Assembly (NCBI GenBank): GCA_934154805.1
Contig: CAKPGM010000005.1
Coordinates: 12,465 to 76,464, forward strand
From: an uncultured Clostridia bacterium
GTDB taxonomy: Bacteria > Bacillota > Clostridia > TANB77 > CAG-508
DNA: 64,000 nucleotides
Reading direction: 5' to 3'
Below are positions 24,399-35,297 of the stretch, in pieces. Position 1 is the stretch's first letter. Each line of letters begins with the position of its first letter. Both the position numbers and the translations under genes were made by a program. The notes below the pieces were generated by a model. The model made no database searches and was not told the DNA's origin. It saw only the letters and a list, made by a program, of their open reading frames with translations.

Positions 24399-24428
24399 AA
24401 TCAACTGTAAAAGGTTGATTTTTTTTTT
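24399..24428 (+). terminator. terminator after tRNA-Leu
   Basis: AATCAAC-TGTAAAAG-GTTGATT hairpin followed by a run of ten T. Confidence 0.85.
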
Positions 24429-24463
24429 GATGCCTTTTATTGAGGATGGTGTGATATGATTAA

Positions 24464-24655
<192 letters not shown>

Positions 24656-24681
24656 CTGATAAAAAAGTAACAAATACAGAA

Positions 24682-24719
24682 AAGGTAGATAAAGAAATTG
24701 AAGGTAGATAAAGAAATTG
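24682..24719 (+). repeat. 19-base tandem duplication
   Basis: AAGGTAGATAAAGAAATTG occurs twice in direct succession (24682-24700 and 24701-24719), in the decayed region behind the recombinase remnant. Confidence 0.85.
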
Positions 24720-24764
24720 AGAGTTTACAAAAACAATAAATAAAAAATAAATATTGAAAAGCAC

Positions 24765-24793
24765 TTGACAGTAACAAACAAATGTTTTATACT
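24765..24793 (+). promoter_or_regulatory. promoter of ORF6N gene
   Basis: TTGACA (24765-24770), 17 bases, TATACT (24788-24793). It covers a possible upstream ATG at 24782, which is therefore rejected as the start. Confidence 0.8.
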
Positions 24794-24823
24794 ATATATA
24801 GTTTTATATACGGATGTGAAATT

Positions 24824-25789
24824 ATGGAAAATGAAATAAATAATTTGATAGTTCAAGACAACCTATCAAATGAAGAAATAAAGAATTTAATATATACTAT
24901 AAGAGGAAAACAAGTAATGCTAGATAGTGATGTGGCAATGCTATATCACTATGAAACTAAAAAAATAAATCAAGCTGTAAAGAGGAATATAGAGAGGTTT
25001 CCAGAAAAGTTTTGTTTTCAGTTAACAGAAGAAGAGTTTTCTAGTTTAAGGTCACAAATTGTGACCTTAAACCAAACTACTGTACAAGACAATTTTGAGG
25101 ATTCTTCTCTAAGGTCGCAATTTGCTGCCTTAAATGAAAATACTGGTAGAGGTAAACATCGTAAATATTTGCCATATGTTTTTACTGAACAAGGTATAGC
25201 AATGTTATCTGGTTTGCTTAAAAATGATATAGCAATTCAAGTAAGCATAAATATAATGGATGCTTTTGTAGAGATGAGAAAATTTTTAATGGTTAATAGA
25301 CAGCTGTTTGAAAGATTAACAAATGTAGAGTATAAATTATTAGAACATGACAAAAAATTTGATAAAGTATTTGACCAGTTACAAAATGAAGAAAATATTA
25401 AACAAAAAATATTCTTTGAAGGACAAATATATGATGCATACAGTTTAATAATTGATATTATTAAAAAAGCAAGCAAGAAAATTTTAATAATAGATAATTA
25501 TATAGATGATAGTGTTTTGAAAATGCTTACAAAGAAAAATAAGAATGTTGAAGTTGTAATATTAACTTCTAATAAAAGCAATATACAAAAAATTGATATT
25601 CAAAAATTTAATAAAGAATATCCAATATTAAAAGTTGCTGAAACAAATAAATTTCACGATAGATTTATAGTAATAGATAATAAAGAAATGTATCATCTAG
25701 GTGCTTCAATAAAAGATTTAGGCAAAAAGTGCTTTGGAATTAACAAAATTGAAGATTTAGATATTGTAGAAAAAGTTATTAATTTATAA
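24824..25789 (+). CDS. ORF6N-domain protein with PLD-like C-terminus
   Basis: The protein has 321 residues. Residues 20-110 form an ORF6N DNA-binding domain of the kind found in phage and mobile-element antirepressors (IRGKQVMLDSDVAMLYHYETKKINQAV, FPEKFCFQLTEEE). YVFTEQGIAMLSGLLKND follows. Residues 200-321 resemble one phospholipase-D-like half: KKILIIDNYIDDSVLKML and KFHDRFIVIDNKEMYHLGAS, with a HxxxxxxD pattern and no second copy. It is probably mobile-element cargo next to the tRNA. A terminator follows at 25860-25890. Confidence 0.85.
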   Translation: MENEINNLIVQDNLSNEEIKNLIYTIRGKQVMLDSDVAMLYHYETKKINQAVKRNIERFPEKFCFQLTEEEFSSLRSQIVTLNQTTVQDNFEDSSLRSQFAALNENTGRGKHRKYLPYVFTEQGIAMLSGLLKNDIAIQVSINIMDAFVEMRKFLMVNRQLFERLTNVEYKLLEHDKKFDKVFDQLQNEENIKQKIFFEGQIYDAYSLIIDIIKKASKKILIIDNYIDDSVLKMLTKKNKNVEVVILTSNKSNIQKIDIQKFNKEYPILKVAETNKFHDRFIVIDNKEMYHLGASIKDLGKKCFGINKIEDLDIVEKVINL

Positions 25790-25859
25790 TTAAAATAGAA
25801 TAGATTTGTGTATAACATTACTTATTTCCCATACAACACTAAATATATAATTTATGAAT

Positions 25860-25890
25860 AACAACATTAAAGCTTTGCTTTAATGTTGTT
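25860..25890 (+). terminator. terminator after ORF6N gene
   Basis: AACAACATTAAAGC / GCTTTAATGTTGTT perfect hairpin followed by TTGTTTT. The 120 bases after it up to the next promoter show nothing recognisable. Confidence 0.85.
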
Positions 25891-26011
25891 TTGTTTTAGA
25901 ATGCCGGAAATCGAAAAGAAAGATTCCATTTTCATTTTCTTATACTCGTATCCCATTTGTCGAATTTTGCTTGTTTTTCTGAATATTTCACAAAATGTTC
26001 ACAGTTTCTCC

Positions 26012-26040
26012 TTGACTTATATATTTTTTGTTTTTATAAT
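26012..26040 (+). promoter_or_regulatory. promoter of metallopeptidase-ABC operon
   Basis: TTGACT (26012-26017), 17 bases, TATAAT (26035-26040). The leader to the first start codon is about 65 bases. Confidence 0.8.
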
Positions 26041-26113
26041 AGTTTATACGCAACACTCGTGTTTTCTGAGTTTTGCATTACATTATACTTATAAAAATAT
26101 AGGAGGTTTTTAT

Positions 26114-26818
26114 ATGGATTTTTGGTTAATGTGGTATGATAACGGCTTAACCATTTTGTTAATGATTATAGGATTTTTTCTTGTGCTTTTTGCACAAATT
26201 AGAATTAATTCAGCATATTCTAAGTATAGAAGAATTCAAAATTATAAAGGTCTTACTGGTTATGAAGTAGCAAAAACTATTTTAAATGCTAATGGATTAT
26301 CTAATATTGAAATTTATAAAACTTCTGGTAATTTAACAGATCATTATGATCCATCTAAAAAGTTAATTAGACTTTCTTCTGCAATTTACAATGGAACTTC
26401 TATAGCTTCAATGGCTGTTGCAGCTCACGAATGTGGTCATGCTATTCAAGATAAAGAAAATTATATCTTTTTTAAGATTAGATCTTTTTTAGTTCCTATC
26501 GTAAATTTTATTTCATATTTAGGATACTTTGGATTAATTGTTTCATTAATTGGTGGTTTAACTGGTTATATCAAATTATCAATTCTAATATTATTTGCAA
26601 CTGTTGTTTTTCAATTAGTTACATTGCCTGTTGAGTTTGATGCTTCTCGTAGAGGAAAAAAGCAATTAGATATGTTAAACTTATCATTCGAACAAGATAA
26701 TTCAGGAATCAAAAGTGTTCTTGGAGCTGCTGCAATGACTTATGTTGCAGGCTTGCTTTCGTCTATTTTACAATTGCTTAGATTAGTATTAATTTTAGGA
26801 AGTCGTGATAGAGATTAG
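26114..26818 (+). CDS. YugP-like membrane zinc metallopeptidase
   Basis: The protein has 234 residues from the ATG behind AGGAGG. The zinc-binding motif is VAAHECGHAIQD (HExxH type, HECGH), with a further acidic ligand likely in LPVEFDASRRG. Hydrophobic helices lie near residues 10-30, 125-150 and 155-180, with one more at the C-terminus. This matches the membrane-bound YugP/DUF2344-like 'zinc metallopeptidase' family, whose substrate is unknown. It leads an operon with two ABC exporter genes, 24 bases upstream of the first. Confidence 0.88.
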   Translation: MDFWLMWYDNGLTILLMIIGFFLVLFAQIRINSAYSKYRRIQNYKGLTGYEVAKTILNANGLSNIEIYKTSGNLTDHYDPSKKLIRLSSAIYNGTSIASMAVAAHECGHAIQDKENYIFFKIRSFLVPIVNFISYLGYFGLIVSLIGGLTGYIKLSILILFATVVFQLVTLPVEFDASRRGKKQLDMLNLSFEQDNSGIKSVLGAAAMTYVAGLLSSILQLLRLVLILGSRDRD

Positions 26819-26842
26819 TTTATTTAAGAAAGGATTTTTACA

Positions 26843-28606
26843 ATGTTAAAGCTTTTAAAGAATTTTACAAAAAAAGATTATTTACTAATATTTATTTGTG
26901 TTATATTAGTTGCTTTTCAGGTTTGGCTTGATTTAAAGCTTCCTGATTATATGTCAGAAATAACGATTTTAGTAAAAACCGAAGGCAGTCAAATGTCTGA
27001 TATTTTAGAGCAAGGCAAATATATGATGCTTTGTGCTGGTGGAAGTTTAGTTTCTGCTATTTTTGTTGGTTATTTATCCTCTTTTATTTCTGCAACTTTT
27101 TCAAAAAATATTCGTAAAAAATTGTTTGAGAAAGTTCAAAATTTCAGTATGGAAGAGATTAATAACTTTTCAACAAGTAGCTTAATTACAAGAACTACAA
27201 ACGATATTACAAATATTCAAAGATTCATTTCTATGGGACTACAGTTATTGATCAAGTCCCCTATTATGGCTGTATGGGCTGTATTTAAGATTTTGAATAA
27301 AAGTTGGCAATGGAGTGCTCTTACTGGTGCTGCAGTTTTTATTTTGTTAATATGCGTTATATTTTTAATAATTGTTGTAATGCCTAGATTCAAGAGAGTA
27401 CAGAAATTAATTGATAATATTAATGGTTTGACAAGAGAAAATCTAACAGGTATTCGTGTTGTTAGAGCTTTTAATGCAGAAAAATATCAAGAGGATAAGT
27501 TTGAAGTTGGTAATAAAGATTTAACAGATACGCAGTTATTTAATCAAAGAGCTATGTCTGCTATGTCCCCTGTTATGTATTTAATTATGGACTTACTTAC
27601 TTTATCAATTTATTTTGTTGGAGCTTATTTAATTAATGCGGCTAATATGCTTGATAAGATTACAATTTTCAGTAATATGGTTGTATTTTCTAGCTATGCT
27701 ATGCAGGTTATTATGTCTTTCCTTATGCTTGCAATGATTTTTGTAATGTATCCTAGAGCTAGCGTTTCTGCAAGCAGAATTGCAGAAGTTTTAGATACAA
27801 AAACTAAAATTAAAGATGGAAAAATTGATAAAAATACATCATCACTTGTTGGAGAAGTAGAATTTAAAAACGTTTCTTTTAAATATCCTGATGGCAATGA
27901 CTACGTTTTAAAAGATATTTCATTTACTGCTAAAAAAGGAGAAACAGTTGCTATAATAGGTTCTACTGGTTCAGGAAAATCTTCTCTTATTAATTTAATT
28001 CCTAGATTCTTTGATGCTACTGAAGGAGAAGTTTTGGTTGATGGAGTTAATATAAAAGATTATTCGCAAGAATTTTTACATAACAAATTAGGATATGTTC
28101 CACAAAAAGCTGTAATGTTCAGTGGTAGTGTAAATTATAATGTTTCTTATGGTGATAATGGAGATAAAAAAGCTTCCGAAGACGAAGTAAAAAAAGCTGT
28201 TGAAATTGCTCAAGGAAAAGAATTTGTCGAAAAAATGCCAGAACAATATAACGCATTTATTGCACAAGGTGGAACAAATATTTCTGGAGGTCAAAAGCAA
28301 AGATTAGCTATTGCCAGAGCTATTGCCAGAAATCCTGAAATTTATATTTTTGATGATTCTTTTAGCGCTTTGGATTATAAAACTGATTTTATGCTTAGAA
28401 ATGAGTTAAAGAAATATACAAAAGATGCTACTATGATTATTGTAGCTCAAAGAATTGGAACAATTTTGAATGCTGATAAAATTTTAGTTTTAGAAAATGG
28501 CGAGTGCGTTGGTTTAGGTACTCATAAAGAACTTTTGAAAAACTGTAAAGTTTATCAAGAAATTGCATATTCTCAACTTTCAAAGGAGGAATTAGAAAAT
28601 GGGTAA
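26843..28606 (+). CDS. ABC exporter half, degenerate ATPase site
   Basis: The protein has 587 residues: six transmembrane helices in 1-310, then an ATPase domain with IIGSTGSGKSS (Walker A), VPQKAV (Q-loop), ISGGQKQR (signature) and IYIFDDSFSALD (Walker B). The residue after Walker B is Asp instead of catalytic Glu, and the switch His is Gln (VAQRIGTI). These changes are typical of the non-catalytic partner in heterodimeric multidrug-type exporters such as LmrCD/TmrAB. Its stop overlaps the next start by 8 bases. The exported substrate is unknown. Confidence 0.92.
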   Translation: MLKLLKNFTKKDYLLIFICVILVAFQVWLDLKLPDYMSEITILVKTEGSQMSDILEQGKYMMLCAGGSLVSAIFVGYLSSFISATFSKNIRKKLFEKVQNFSMEEINNFSTSSLITRTTNDITNIQRFISMGLQLLIKSPIMAVWAVFKILNKSWQWSALTGAAVFILLICVIFLIIVVMPRFKRVQKLIDNINGLTRENLTGIRVVRAFNAEKYQEDKFEVGNKDLTDTQLFNQRAMSAMSPVMYLIMDLLTLSIYFVGAYLINAANMLDKITIFSNMVVFSSYAMQVIMSFLMLAMIFVMYPRASVSASRIAEVLDTKTKIKDGKIDKNTSSLVGEVEFKNVSFKYPDGNDYVLKDISFTAKKGETVAIIGSTGSGKSSLINLIPRFFDATEGEVLVDGVNIKDYSQEFLHNKLGYVPQKAVMFSGSVNYNVSYGDNGDKKASEDEVKKAVEIAQGKEFVEKMPEQYNAFIAQGGTNISGGQKQRLAIARAIARNPEIYIFDDSFSALDYKTDFMLRNELKKYTKDATMIIVAQRIGTILNADKILVLENGECVGLGTHKELLKNCKVYQEIAYSQLSKEELENG

Positions 28607-30416
28607 TGACGAAAAGACTTATAAACAAAAACCTAGAAATGTCGGTCCTAATAGAGTTAATGAAAAGCCTAAGAACTTAAAATTAGCTCTAAGAAAATTA
28701 TTGCATTATATGAAAAGATACATACCTTTTATTGTAATTGCTCTTATTTTAGCAACTTTGAGTTCTATTTTGGTCATAATTGGTCCAAATAAATTAAGTA
28801 ATTTAACAAACGAAATAACAAATGGTCTTATGGGCGGAATAAATTTCGATTCTGTAAAATCTATATCACTATTTTTATTGATAATTTATTTAATTGGTGC
28901 TGTATTCGATTATCTTCAGGGCTTTATAATGTCAACAGTTTCTAACAAATTTGCTCAAAGCTTACGTACTCAAATATCTAAGAAGATAAACGCTCTTCCT
29001 CTTAGGTATTTTGATAAACATAGTTACGGTGACATTTTATCTAGGGTAACCAACGATGTTGATACTATTAATATGACTCTTCAACAAAGTTTATGTACTC
29101 TTATAGGAGCTTTAACATTGTTTATTGGCTCAATTATAATGATGTTCTATACAAATTGGATTTTAGCTTTAACAGGTATTATCTCTTCCCTAATCGGATT
29201 TGTATTTATGTTTATAATTCTAGCAAAATCTCAAAAGTACTTTAACGCTAGACAGGTCGAGCTTGGAAATTTAAATGGACATATTGAAGAAATATATTCT
29301 AGTCACAATGTTGTAAAAGCTTATAATGGTAATACAGAAGCATCTACCAAATTTGATGAACTTAATCAAAGAGTTTATGAATGTAATAGAAAGAGTCAAT
29401 TTTTATCAGGTTTAATGCCTCCTATTATGAACTTTATTGGAAACTTTGGTTATGTTTTGGTTTGTATTGTTGGTGCTATTTTGGTTATGAATAATCAAAT
29501 CACTTTCGGTGTAATCATTGCATTTATGCTATATATCAGACTTTTCACAGGTCCTCTATCTCAAATTGCACAAGGTATGACAAATCTTCAAACAACTGCT
29601 GCAGCATCTGAAAGAGTTTTTGAATTCTTAGAAGAACCTGAAATGGATAAACAAGAAAATATTGTAAAGACATTAAAACGCACAGATGCAAAAGGAAATA
29701 TAATCTTTGACCACATTAAGTTTTCTTATGATGATGAAAAAACTGTTATAAAAGATTTTAGCTGTAATGTTAAAAGTGGCGAAAAAGTCGCTATTGTTGG
29801 ACCTACTGGTGCTGGAAAAACAACTATGGTAAATCTTCTTATGAAATTCTATGATATTACAGACGGAGATATTAAAATCGATGGAGTTTCTATTAAAGAT
29901 TTATCTAGAGAGAATATTCACGATTTATTTGTTATGGTTCTTCAGGACACTTGGCTTTTCAATGGAACAATTAGAGATAATATAAAATATAACAATACTA
30001 ATATTTCTGATGAACAAATTATGCAAGCTTGTAAAGTCGTTGGAATTGATAAGTTCGTTAACTCCTTACCAAATGGTCTTTTATTTGAAATAACTGATAA
30101 CGAAAGTATTTCAGCTGGTCAAAAACAGTTAATTACTATTGCTCGTGGTATGTTAAAAGATGCTCCTTTCCTAATTTTAGATGAGGCAACAAGTAATGTC
30201 GATACTCGTACAGAGGAGCTTGTTCAGAAGGCAATGGATAAATTGACTGAAGGAAAAACTTCTTTCATAATTGCTCACAGACTATCTACAATAAGAAATG
30301 CAGATATGATTTTAGTTATGAATGAAGGAAATATTGTTGAGCAAGGAACTCATGAGGAGTTAATTGCAAAAAATGGATTTTATGCAGATCTTTATAACTC
30401 ACAATTTAAAAAGTAA
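28599..30416 (+). CDS. ABC exporter half, catalytic partner
   Basis: The protein has 605 residues with a cytoplasmic N-terminal extension of about 35, six transmembrane helices and an ATPase domain: VGPTGAGKTT (Walker A), VLQDTW (Q-loop), ISAGQKQL (signature, slightly altered), LILDEATSNVD (Walker B with catalytic Glu) and IIAHRLSTI (switch His). It pairs with the preceding gene, with which it overlaps, to form a heterodimeric exporter. The strong hairpin at 30426-30451 ends the operon. Confidence 0.92.
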   Translation: MGNDEKTYKQKPRNVGPNRVNEKPKNLKLALRKLLHYMKRYIPFIVIALILATLSSILVIIGPNKLSNLTNEITNGLMGGINFDSVKSISLFLLIIYLIGAVFDYLQGFIMSTVSNKFAQSLRTQISKKINALPLRYFDKHSYGDILSRVTNDVDTINMTLQQSLCTLIGALTLFIGSIIMMFYTNWILALTGIISSLIGFVFMFIILAKSQKYFNARQVELGNLNGHIEEIYSSHNVVKAYNGNTEASTKFDELNQRVYECNRKSQFLSGLMPPIMNFIGNFGYVLVCIVGAILVMNNQITFGVIIAFMLYIRLFTGPLSQIAQGMTNLQTTAAASERVFEFLEEPEMDKQENIVKTLKRTDAKGNIIFDHIKFSYDDEKTVIKDFSCNVKSGEKVAIVGPTGAGKTTMVNLLMKFYDITDGDIKIDGVSIKDLSRENIHDLFVMVLQDTWLFNGTIRDNIKYNNTNISDEQIMQACKVVGIDKFVNSLPNGLLFEITDNESISAGQKQLITIARGMLKDAPFLILDEATSNVDTRTEELVQKAMDKLTEGKTSFIIAHRLSTIRNADMILVMNEGNIVEQGTHEELIAKNGFYADLYNSQFKK

Positions 30417-30425
30417 TACGTAAAA

Positions 30426-30451
30426 AGAAACCGCTCATATGAGCGACTTCT
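30426..30451 (+). terminator. terminator of ABC operon
   Basis: AGAAACCGCTC-AT-GAGCGACTTCT hairpin followed by TTTTTATTTT. Confidence 0.8.
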
Positions 30452-30454
30452 TTT

Positions 30455-33025
30455 TTATTTTGTTATCCATTTTATTAAATCTAAATTAGCTGAATCTAAT
30501 ATCATTTTATTTTTTGGCATTACTCTGAATGTATAACCATAATTTCCACCTGATAGCAATTCTATAGTTGCTTGGTATTCATATTCCTTATTTTCATCAT
30601 CTGAATTTATTAATGTCATTGGGATTATTGAAATATTATCTACTATTCCATCTTCCATTATTTGTCCATAATAAACTTGTGCTTCCACACTATCAACTGA
30701 TATATTTGGAAGTGTTACTTTGCATTTTACCGTTATTTTATTTCCAGCATCTACTGTAATATTGTCCAAATTACTTGCCTCTTGCTTTATAACAATATTC
30801 TTCCAATTTAATGTAACATTATTTTTCCAAGTATTAAACTCTCCAACAGTTGATAAGTCTGAATAATATTGGTTATATAAATTGCAAAGAGGTATATAAA
30901 GTTTAGAAACATAATCTATAAGCATTCTAGATGTACTATATTTCCCTGCATTTGACATTATAGAATTTTTCATTATTTCTATCCATTTTTTTGATATTCC
31001 ATTTGCATCTTTTGAGTAATATGCTGGTATTATTTTATTCTCTAATATTTGATAAATGCTTTCACTATCTGCATTATCTTGTTCATCATAAGAAGAATAT
31101 TCAGCATTTGTTCCTATTACCCAACCATTCTTTTGATTATATCCTTCAGCCCACCATCCATCTGATATACTAAAGTTTATAACTCCATTAGTAGCTGCTT
31201 TTTGTCCACTTGTGCCAGATGCTTCCATTGGTCTTCTAGGAGTATTTAACCATACATCAACACCACTAACCAAATGTTTAGAAAGTTCCATATTATAATT
31301 TTCTAATAAGAATATTTTTCCTTTAAATTGTGGTTTCATAGATATTTCATGTATAAATTTAATTAGGTCTTTTCCCCCACCATCTGATGGATGAGCTTTT
31401 CCAGCAAATATTATTTGAACTGGTCTGTCAGCATTATTTAATATTTGTGTAATTCTTTCTAAATCTCTAAATATTAATGTTGCTCTTTTATATGTAGCAA
31501 ATCTTCTAGCAAAACCAATTGTTAACGCATTTGGATTTAGTTGTGATGTTATCTTTTCAATTTCATCATAACGATATCCTTCTCTTTTTAGTCTTGCTGT
31601 TATATTATCTTTTACTAATTTTAAAAGTTTTACTTTTCTGTCATAGTGTGCATTCCAAAGTTCTTTATCTGGAATGTCTGCTACTTTTTGCCAAGTAGAA
31701 TCATTTTGTATATCGTCTTGCCAATATGGTTTTAGATATTTATTATATAATTTCTTTATATTTGGTGCTAGCCAAGTACAAGTATGTACACCATTTGTAA
31801 CATATGTAATTGGTGATTCATTTGCTGCAATATTTGGCCATACTTCTCCAAACAATTCTCTTGAAACTGCACCGTGCAATTTACTAACTCCATTTTTCTT
31901 TCCGGCATATTTAAGAGCAAGTATTCCCATATTAAATCCAGATGTTGCCATGTCAGCATTTGGTTTCATTCCTAGTCTAAAGAAATCTTCTTTTGATATT
32001 GAATATCTTTTCCAGTAGTCCTTAAAATATTCTTCTACTAAATCAAGAGGGAATATGTCATTTCCAGCAGGGACTGGTGTATGAGTTGTAAATATTGTTT
32101 TTGATGATACAATTTCTCCTGCAACTTCAAAAGATACCTCTTTCTCTTTTATTATATTTTTCATTAATTCTAATATTAAGAAAGCTGAATGTCCTTCATT
32201 CATATGATATACAGTAGGAGTTAATCCTAATACTCTAAGTAGGCTTGTTCCAGCCATTCCTAGTACAATTTCTTGTTGAATTCTTGTTTCCTGATTTCCA
32301 CCATATAAATTAGATGTAATTCCTCTATATTCAGGAATATTGGCATCTATATCAGAATCCATTAAATATAAATTAACTCTACCAACATTTATTTGCCAAA
32401 CTTTTAAATATAACTTTTTCTTTGGCATTTTTACAGATACAAGTAAATCTTTTCCTTCTACGTCTTTTACTGGATGTACTGGTAATGAACTCCAATCATT
32501 TTCTATATACTCTTCTATTTGTTGACCATTTCCATTAATTCTTTGGTGCATAAATCCTTGTTTATACAAAAGACCTATAGCTACAAGTGGAATTCCTAAA
32601 TCACTTGCTGATTTTAGATGATCTCCTGATAACATGCCCAATCCACCAGAATATATTGGTAGTATTTGATCTAAACCATATTCTGCAGAGAAATATGCAA
32701 TTAAATCGTGTTTATTATCTGGGTAGTTCTTTTTAAACCAAGTGTTTTTACTACTCATATAATCTTCAAAATTATTTACAAATTTATCATATTCTTTTAA
32801 GAAATCAGAATCCTCAGCTGCTGCTTCTAATTTTTCTTGAGATACAAGCTTTAAAAATTTAACCGGATTTTTATTCACTGTTTCCCATAAATCTATATCC
32901 ATTCTTTTAAAAAGCTTTAAAAAGTCAGTATTCCAAGCCCACCATAAATTTCCAGCTATTTCTGGTAGTTTTTTTATTCTTTCTGGAAGTTGTGGTGTTA
33001 CCGTTATTTTATTAAAAATGTACAT
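30455..33025 (-). CDS. glgP: alpha-glucan (glycogen) phosphorylase
   Basis: The protein has 856 residues from the ATG (MYIFNKITV) behind GGAGGAATT. NLWWAWN near the N-terminus marks the DUF3417 domain of the alpha-glucan phosphorylase family. FSAEYGLDQILPIYSGGLG, HMNEGHSAF and the C-terminal core EASGTSGQKAATNGV, which surrounds the pyridoxal-phosphate lysine region, are all present. It releases glucose 1-phosphate from glycogen-type glucans. It is monocistronic, with no other glycogen gene in the window. Confidence 0.92.
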   Translation of the reverse strand: MYIFNKITVTPQLPERIKKLPEIAGNLWWAWNTDFLKLFKRMDIDLWETVNKNPVKFLKLVSQEKLEAAAEDSDFLKEYDKFVNNFEDYMSSKNTWFKKNYPDNKHDLIAYFSAEYGLDQILPIYSGGLGMLSGDHLKSASDLGIPLVAIGLLYKQGFMHQRINGNGQQIEEYIENDWSSLPVHPVKDVEGKDLLVSVKMPKKKLYLKVWQINVGRVNLYLMDSDIDANIPEYRGITSNLYGGNQETRIQQEIVLGMAGTSLLRVLGLTPTVYHMNEGHSAFLILELMKNIIKEKEVSFEVAGEIVSSKTIFTTHTPVPAGNDIFPLDLVEEYFKDYWKRYSISKEDFFRLGMKPNADMATSGFNMGILALKYAGKKNGVSKLHGAVSRELFGEVWPNIAANESPITYVTNGVHTCTWLAPNIKKLYNKYLKPYWQDDIQNDSTWQKVADIPDKELWNAHYDRKVKLLKLVKDNITARLKREGYRYDEIEKITSQLNPNALTIGFARRFATYKRATLIFRDLERITQILNNADRPVQIIFAGKAHPSDGGGKDLIKFIHEISMKPQFKGKIFLLENYNMELSKHLVSGVDVWLNTPRRPMEASGTSGQKAATNGVINFSISDGWWAEGYNQKNGWVIGTNAEYSSYDEQDNADSESIYQILENKIIPAYYSKDANGISKKWIEIMKNSIMSNAGKYSTSRMLIDYVSKLYIPLCNLYNQYYSDLSTVGEFNTWKNNVTLNWKNIVIKQEASNLDNITVDAGNKITVKCKVTLPNISVDSVEAQVYYGQIMEDGIVDNISIIPMTLINSDDENKEYEYQATIELLSGGNYGYTFRVMPKNKMILDSANLDLIKWITK

Positions 33026-33162
33026 TAAAATTCCTCCTTCGTAACTTTGCAATCTTTTCTTTTTGTTTAACATTTTCCCCTATATTATCTATTAATAGAA
33101 AAAAATTTGCAAGGGTTTTTGGAAAAAATATTAATATTTTTATATTATAAAAAATGACAAAA

Positions 33163-33190
33163 AAATACACAGATTTTAATCCGTGTATTT
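33163..33190 (-). terminator. terminator of hup
   Basis: AAATACACAGAT / ATCCGTGTATTT hairpin with one mismatch, 30 bases after the hup stop; followed on the minus strand by TTTTTGTC. Confidence 0.75.
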
Positions 33191-33220
33191 ATATGAATTC
33201 ATATATTTATAAAATTCAAA

Positions 33221-33499
33221 TTATTTCTTGTTTACTAAGTCTTTTAGAGCTTTTCCAGCTTTGAATACTGGAGCTTTTGATGCAGGTATTTTGATTTCTT
33301 CCTTAGTTTGTGGGTTTCTTCCTTTTCTAGCTGCTCTTTTTCTAACTTCAAAAGATCCGAATCCAACTAATTGAACTTTGTCTCCTTTTACTAAAGAATC
33401 TGTTACAACATCAACAAATGCATTTAATGTTGCTTCTGCATCTTTCTTTGTGCTTCCTGTTTTAGCAGCTATGGCTGCGATTAAATCAGATTTGTTCAT
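33221..33499 (-). CDS. hup: HU-family DNA-binding protein
   Basis: The protein has 92 residues, the normal HU length. [35 protein letters not shown] and [28 protein letters not shown] are the family hallmarks, including the proline-tipped DNA-clasping arm. It bends and compacts DNA and can assist site-specific recombination, which is relevant if the invertible elements are active. The RBS is AGGAGGTAAATTTAA. It has its own terminator. Confidence 0.97.
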   Translation of the reverse strand: MNKSDLIAAIAAKTGSTKKDAEATLNAFVDVVTDSLVKGDKVQLVGFGSFEVRKRAARKGRNPQTKEEIKIPASKAPVFKAGKALKDLVNKK

Positions 33500-33673
33500 T
33501 TAAATTTACCTCCTAATAAGATTGTATATGTAGACTTAAATGCATCTACTAATAACATTATTCGCCAATATTTGATAAAATCCTTCTTTTTTTTAATATA
33601 TTTTTCGTGAATCCGTTTTGTCTGTAAGGTTTGTTCAATTTTACTATCAAAAAAGCCTTGTTTTTCAACACTT

Positions 33674-35297
33674 TCAGCTTTTATAACTTTTCTTATCTCT
33701 ATTAAAAATCTTACCAATTGGCAACATTTCAAGCTCTTCTTTGCTAAATATTTTTATAATATATATACTCACTATGTATACAACTACCGCAAAAATGATT
33801 GTTAATATTATAGCTATATTTTGGTTTATTATACTATTTAGTAATTTATATGTTTCAAATGATAAAATCGCCATTATAAAAGTTGCCAAAATTGGTTTCA
33901 GAACAAATTTCGTAAATTCAAATTTTATTTTTACATTCTTCTTTAAAGCATATATACTTATAATCATTGATATAATATGGCAAAGTAATGTTCCCACAGC
34001 TGCACCGACTATTCCTCCAAGTATAAAATCATTAGGGTTTATTTTTATTAATATAACATTAGTAATTAATTTTACTATTACACCTATTCCCAGTGCTATA
34101 ACTGGAATATAAACTTTTCCTAATCCTTGTAGTGCACCATTGACTGTTTGTTCCAGTGTTATAAAAACAATTGATATTGCACTTACTTGATATAAAAATT
34201 CTCCAGAACTTGCATTTGGAAAAAGCATCATTAATATTGGTTTTGCAAAAATTATCATTCCGTATAGTACACGGCATTCCTATTAATATTGTTACTAACA
34301 TAGAAAGTTTTATTCTCTTTTTTATGTTTTTTGTATCTTCTATTGCTTTAGCTGCCGATATTGCTGGTACAAGAGCCGTTGCAAATGCAATATTAAATGA
34401 CATCGGCAAAGTAACTAACATATCTATTTTTCCACTTAGTATTCCATATTGAATTTTTGCTTCTTCTTCTGATAAAAAGTTTTTAAGACCTCTTATTACT
34501 GTTACAGAATCAATATTTTTATTTAGTGATCCTAACACAGCACTTAATGTTAGCGGTAATGCAATAATAATTATACTTTTTATAATCTCTGAGGTTGTTA
34601 TTGTTTTATGCCTTCTTAATATTTTCGCCTCATATTTTCTATTTTTTAAATATAATCCAAATAGATATATAAAACCTATAAATGTAGCAATTGTGGTTGC
34701 TAGATTTGCTCCTGCTGCCATTATATTTGTAGTTCCCTGATATCCCATCACCAAGCATATCATTTCTACTATAAATATAGTAAGTACTGTTTTTGAAAGC
34801 TGTTCTATTGTTTGCGATTGAGCCATCGGCTTCATATTTTCATATCCATTAAAATATCCTCTTAATACTGATATTAAAGAAACAAAAAACACAGAAGGTG
34901 CAAGTATCATTAACGTAAGCTCTGCTTCTGGAATTTGAAGCCATACATTTGCAATAAAATTTGCTCCAAAAAACAATAACATTGCTCCAGCAAATCCAAC
35001 TAACGAAAACATTGCAAACGCTACTTTAAAGATTTTCTGTGCACCTCTATTATCTCCAACCGATAGTTTTTCCGAAATTAGTTTAGCTATTGCATTTGGC
35101 ACCCCTATTGAAGCTATTGTTAGTAGCAAAGCATATATTTGAAAACCACTATTATAAATTGCATTTCCTGCATCTCCAAATCCTTTTTTATTTGTTAAAT
35201 ATAGTTTATAAATTAATCCGAAAATTTTTATTACAACTTGAGAAAACATTAGTGTTATGATTCCTTGCATAAAACTTTGTTTTTTTGCTTTAGACAT
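33674..35297 (-). pseudogene. SpoVB/PST-like lipid flippase, frameshifted
   Basis: Two overlapping frames make one protein of about 540 residues. The N-terminal part (MSKAKKQSFMQGIITLMFSQ) has the helices of MurJ/PST-type flippases through LSMLVTILIGMP (about residue 340). The C-terminal part continues GMIIFAKPILMMLFPNAS in another frame to the stop at 33674. The break lies near 34258-34280. The RBS AGGAGGAAATGTG sets the start at 35297. Family members move lipid-linked cell-wall or polysaccharide precursors. As written the protein would be truncated; a one-base assembly error is equally possible. Confidence 0.75.
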
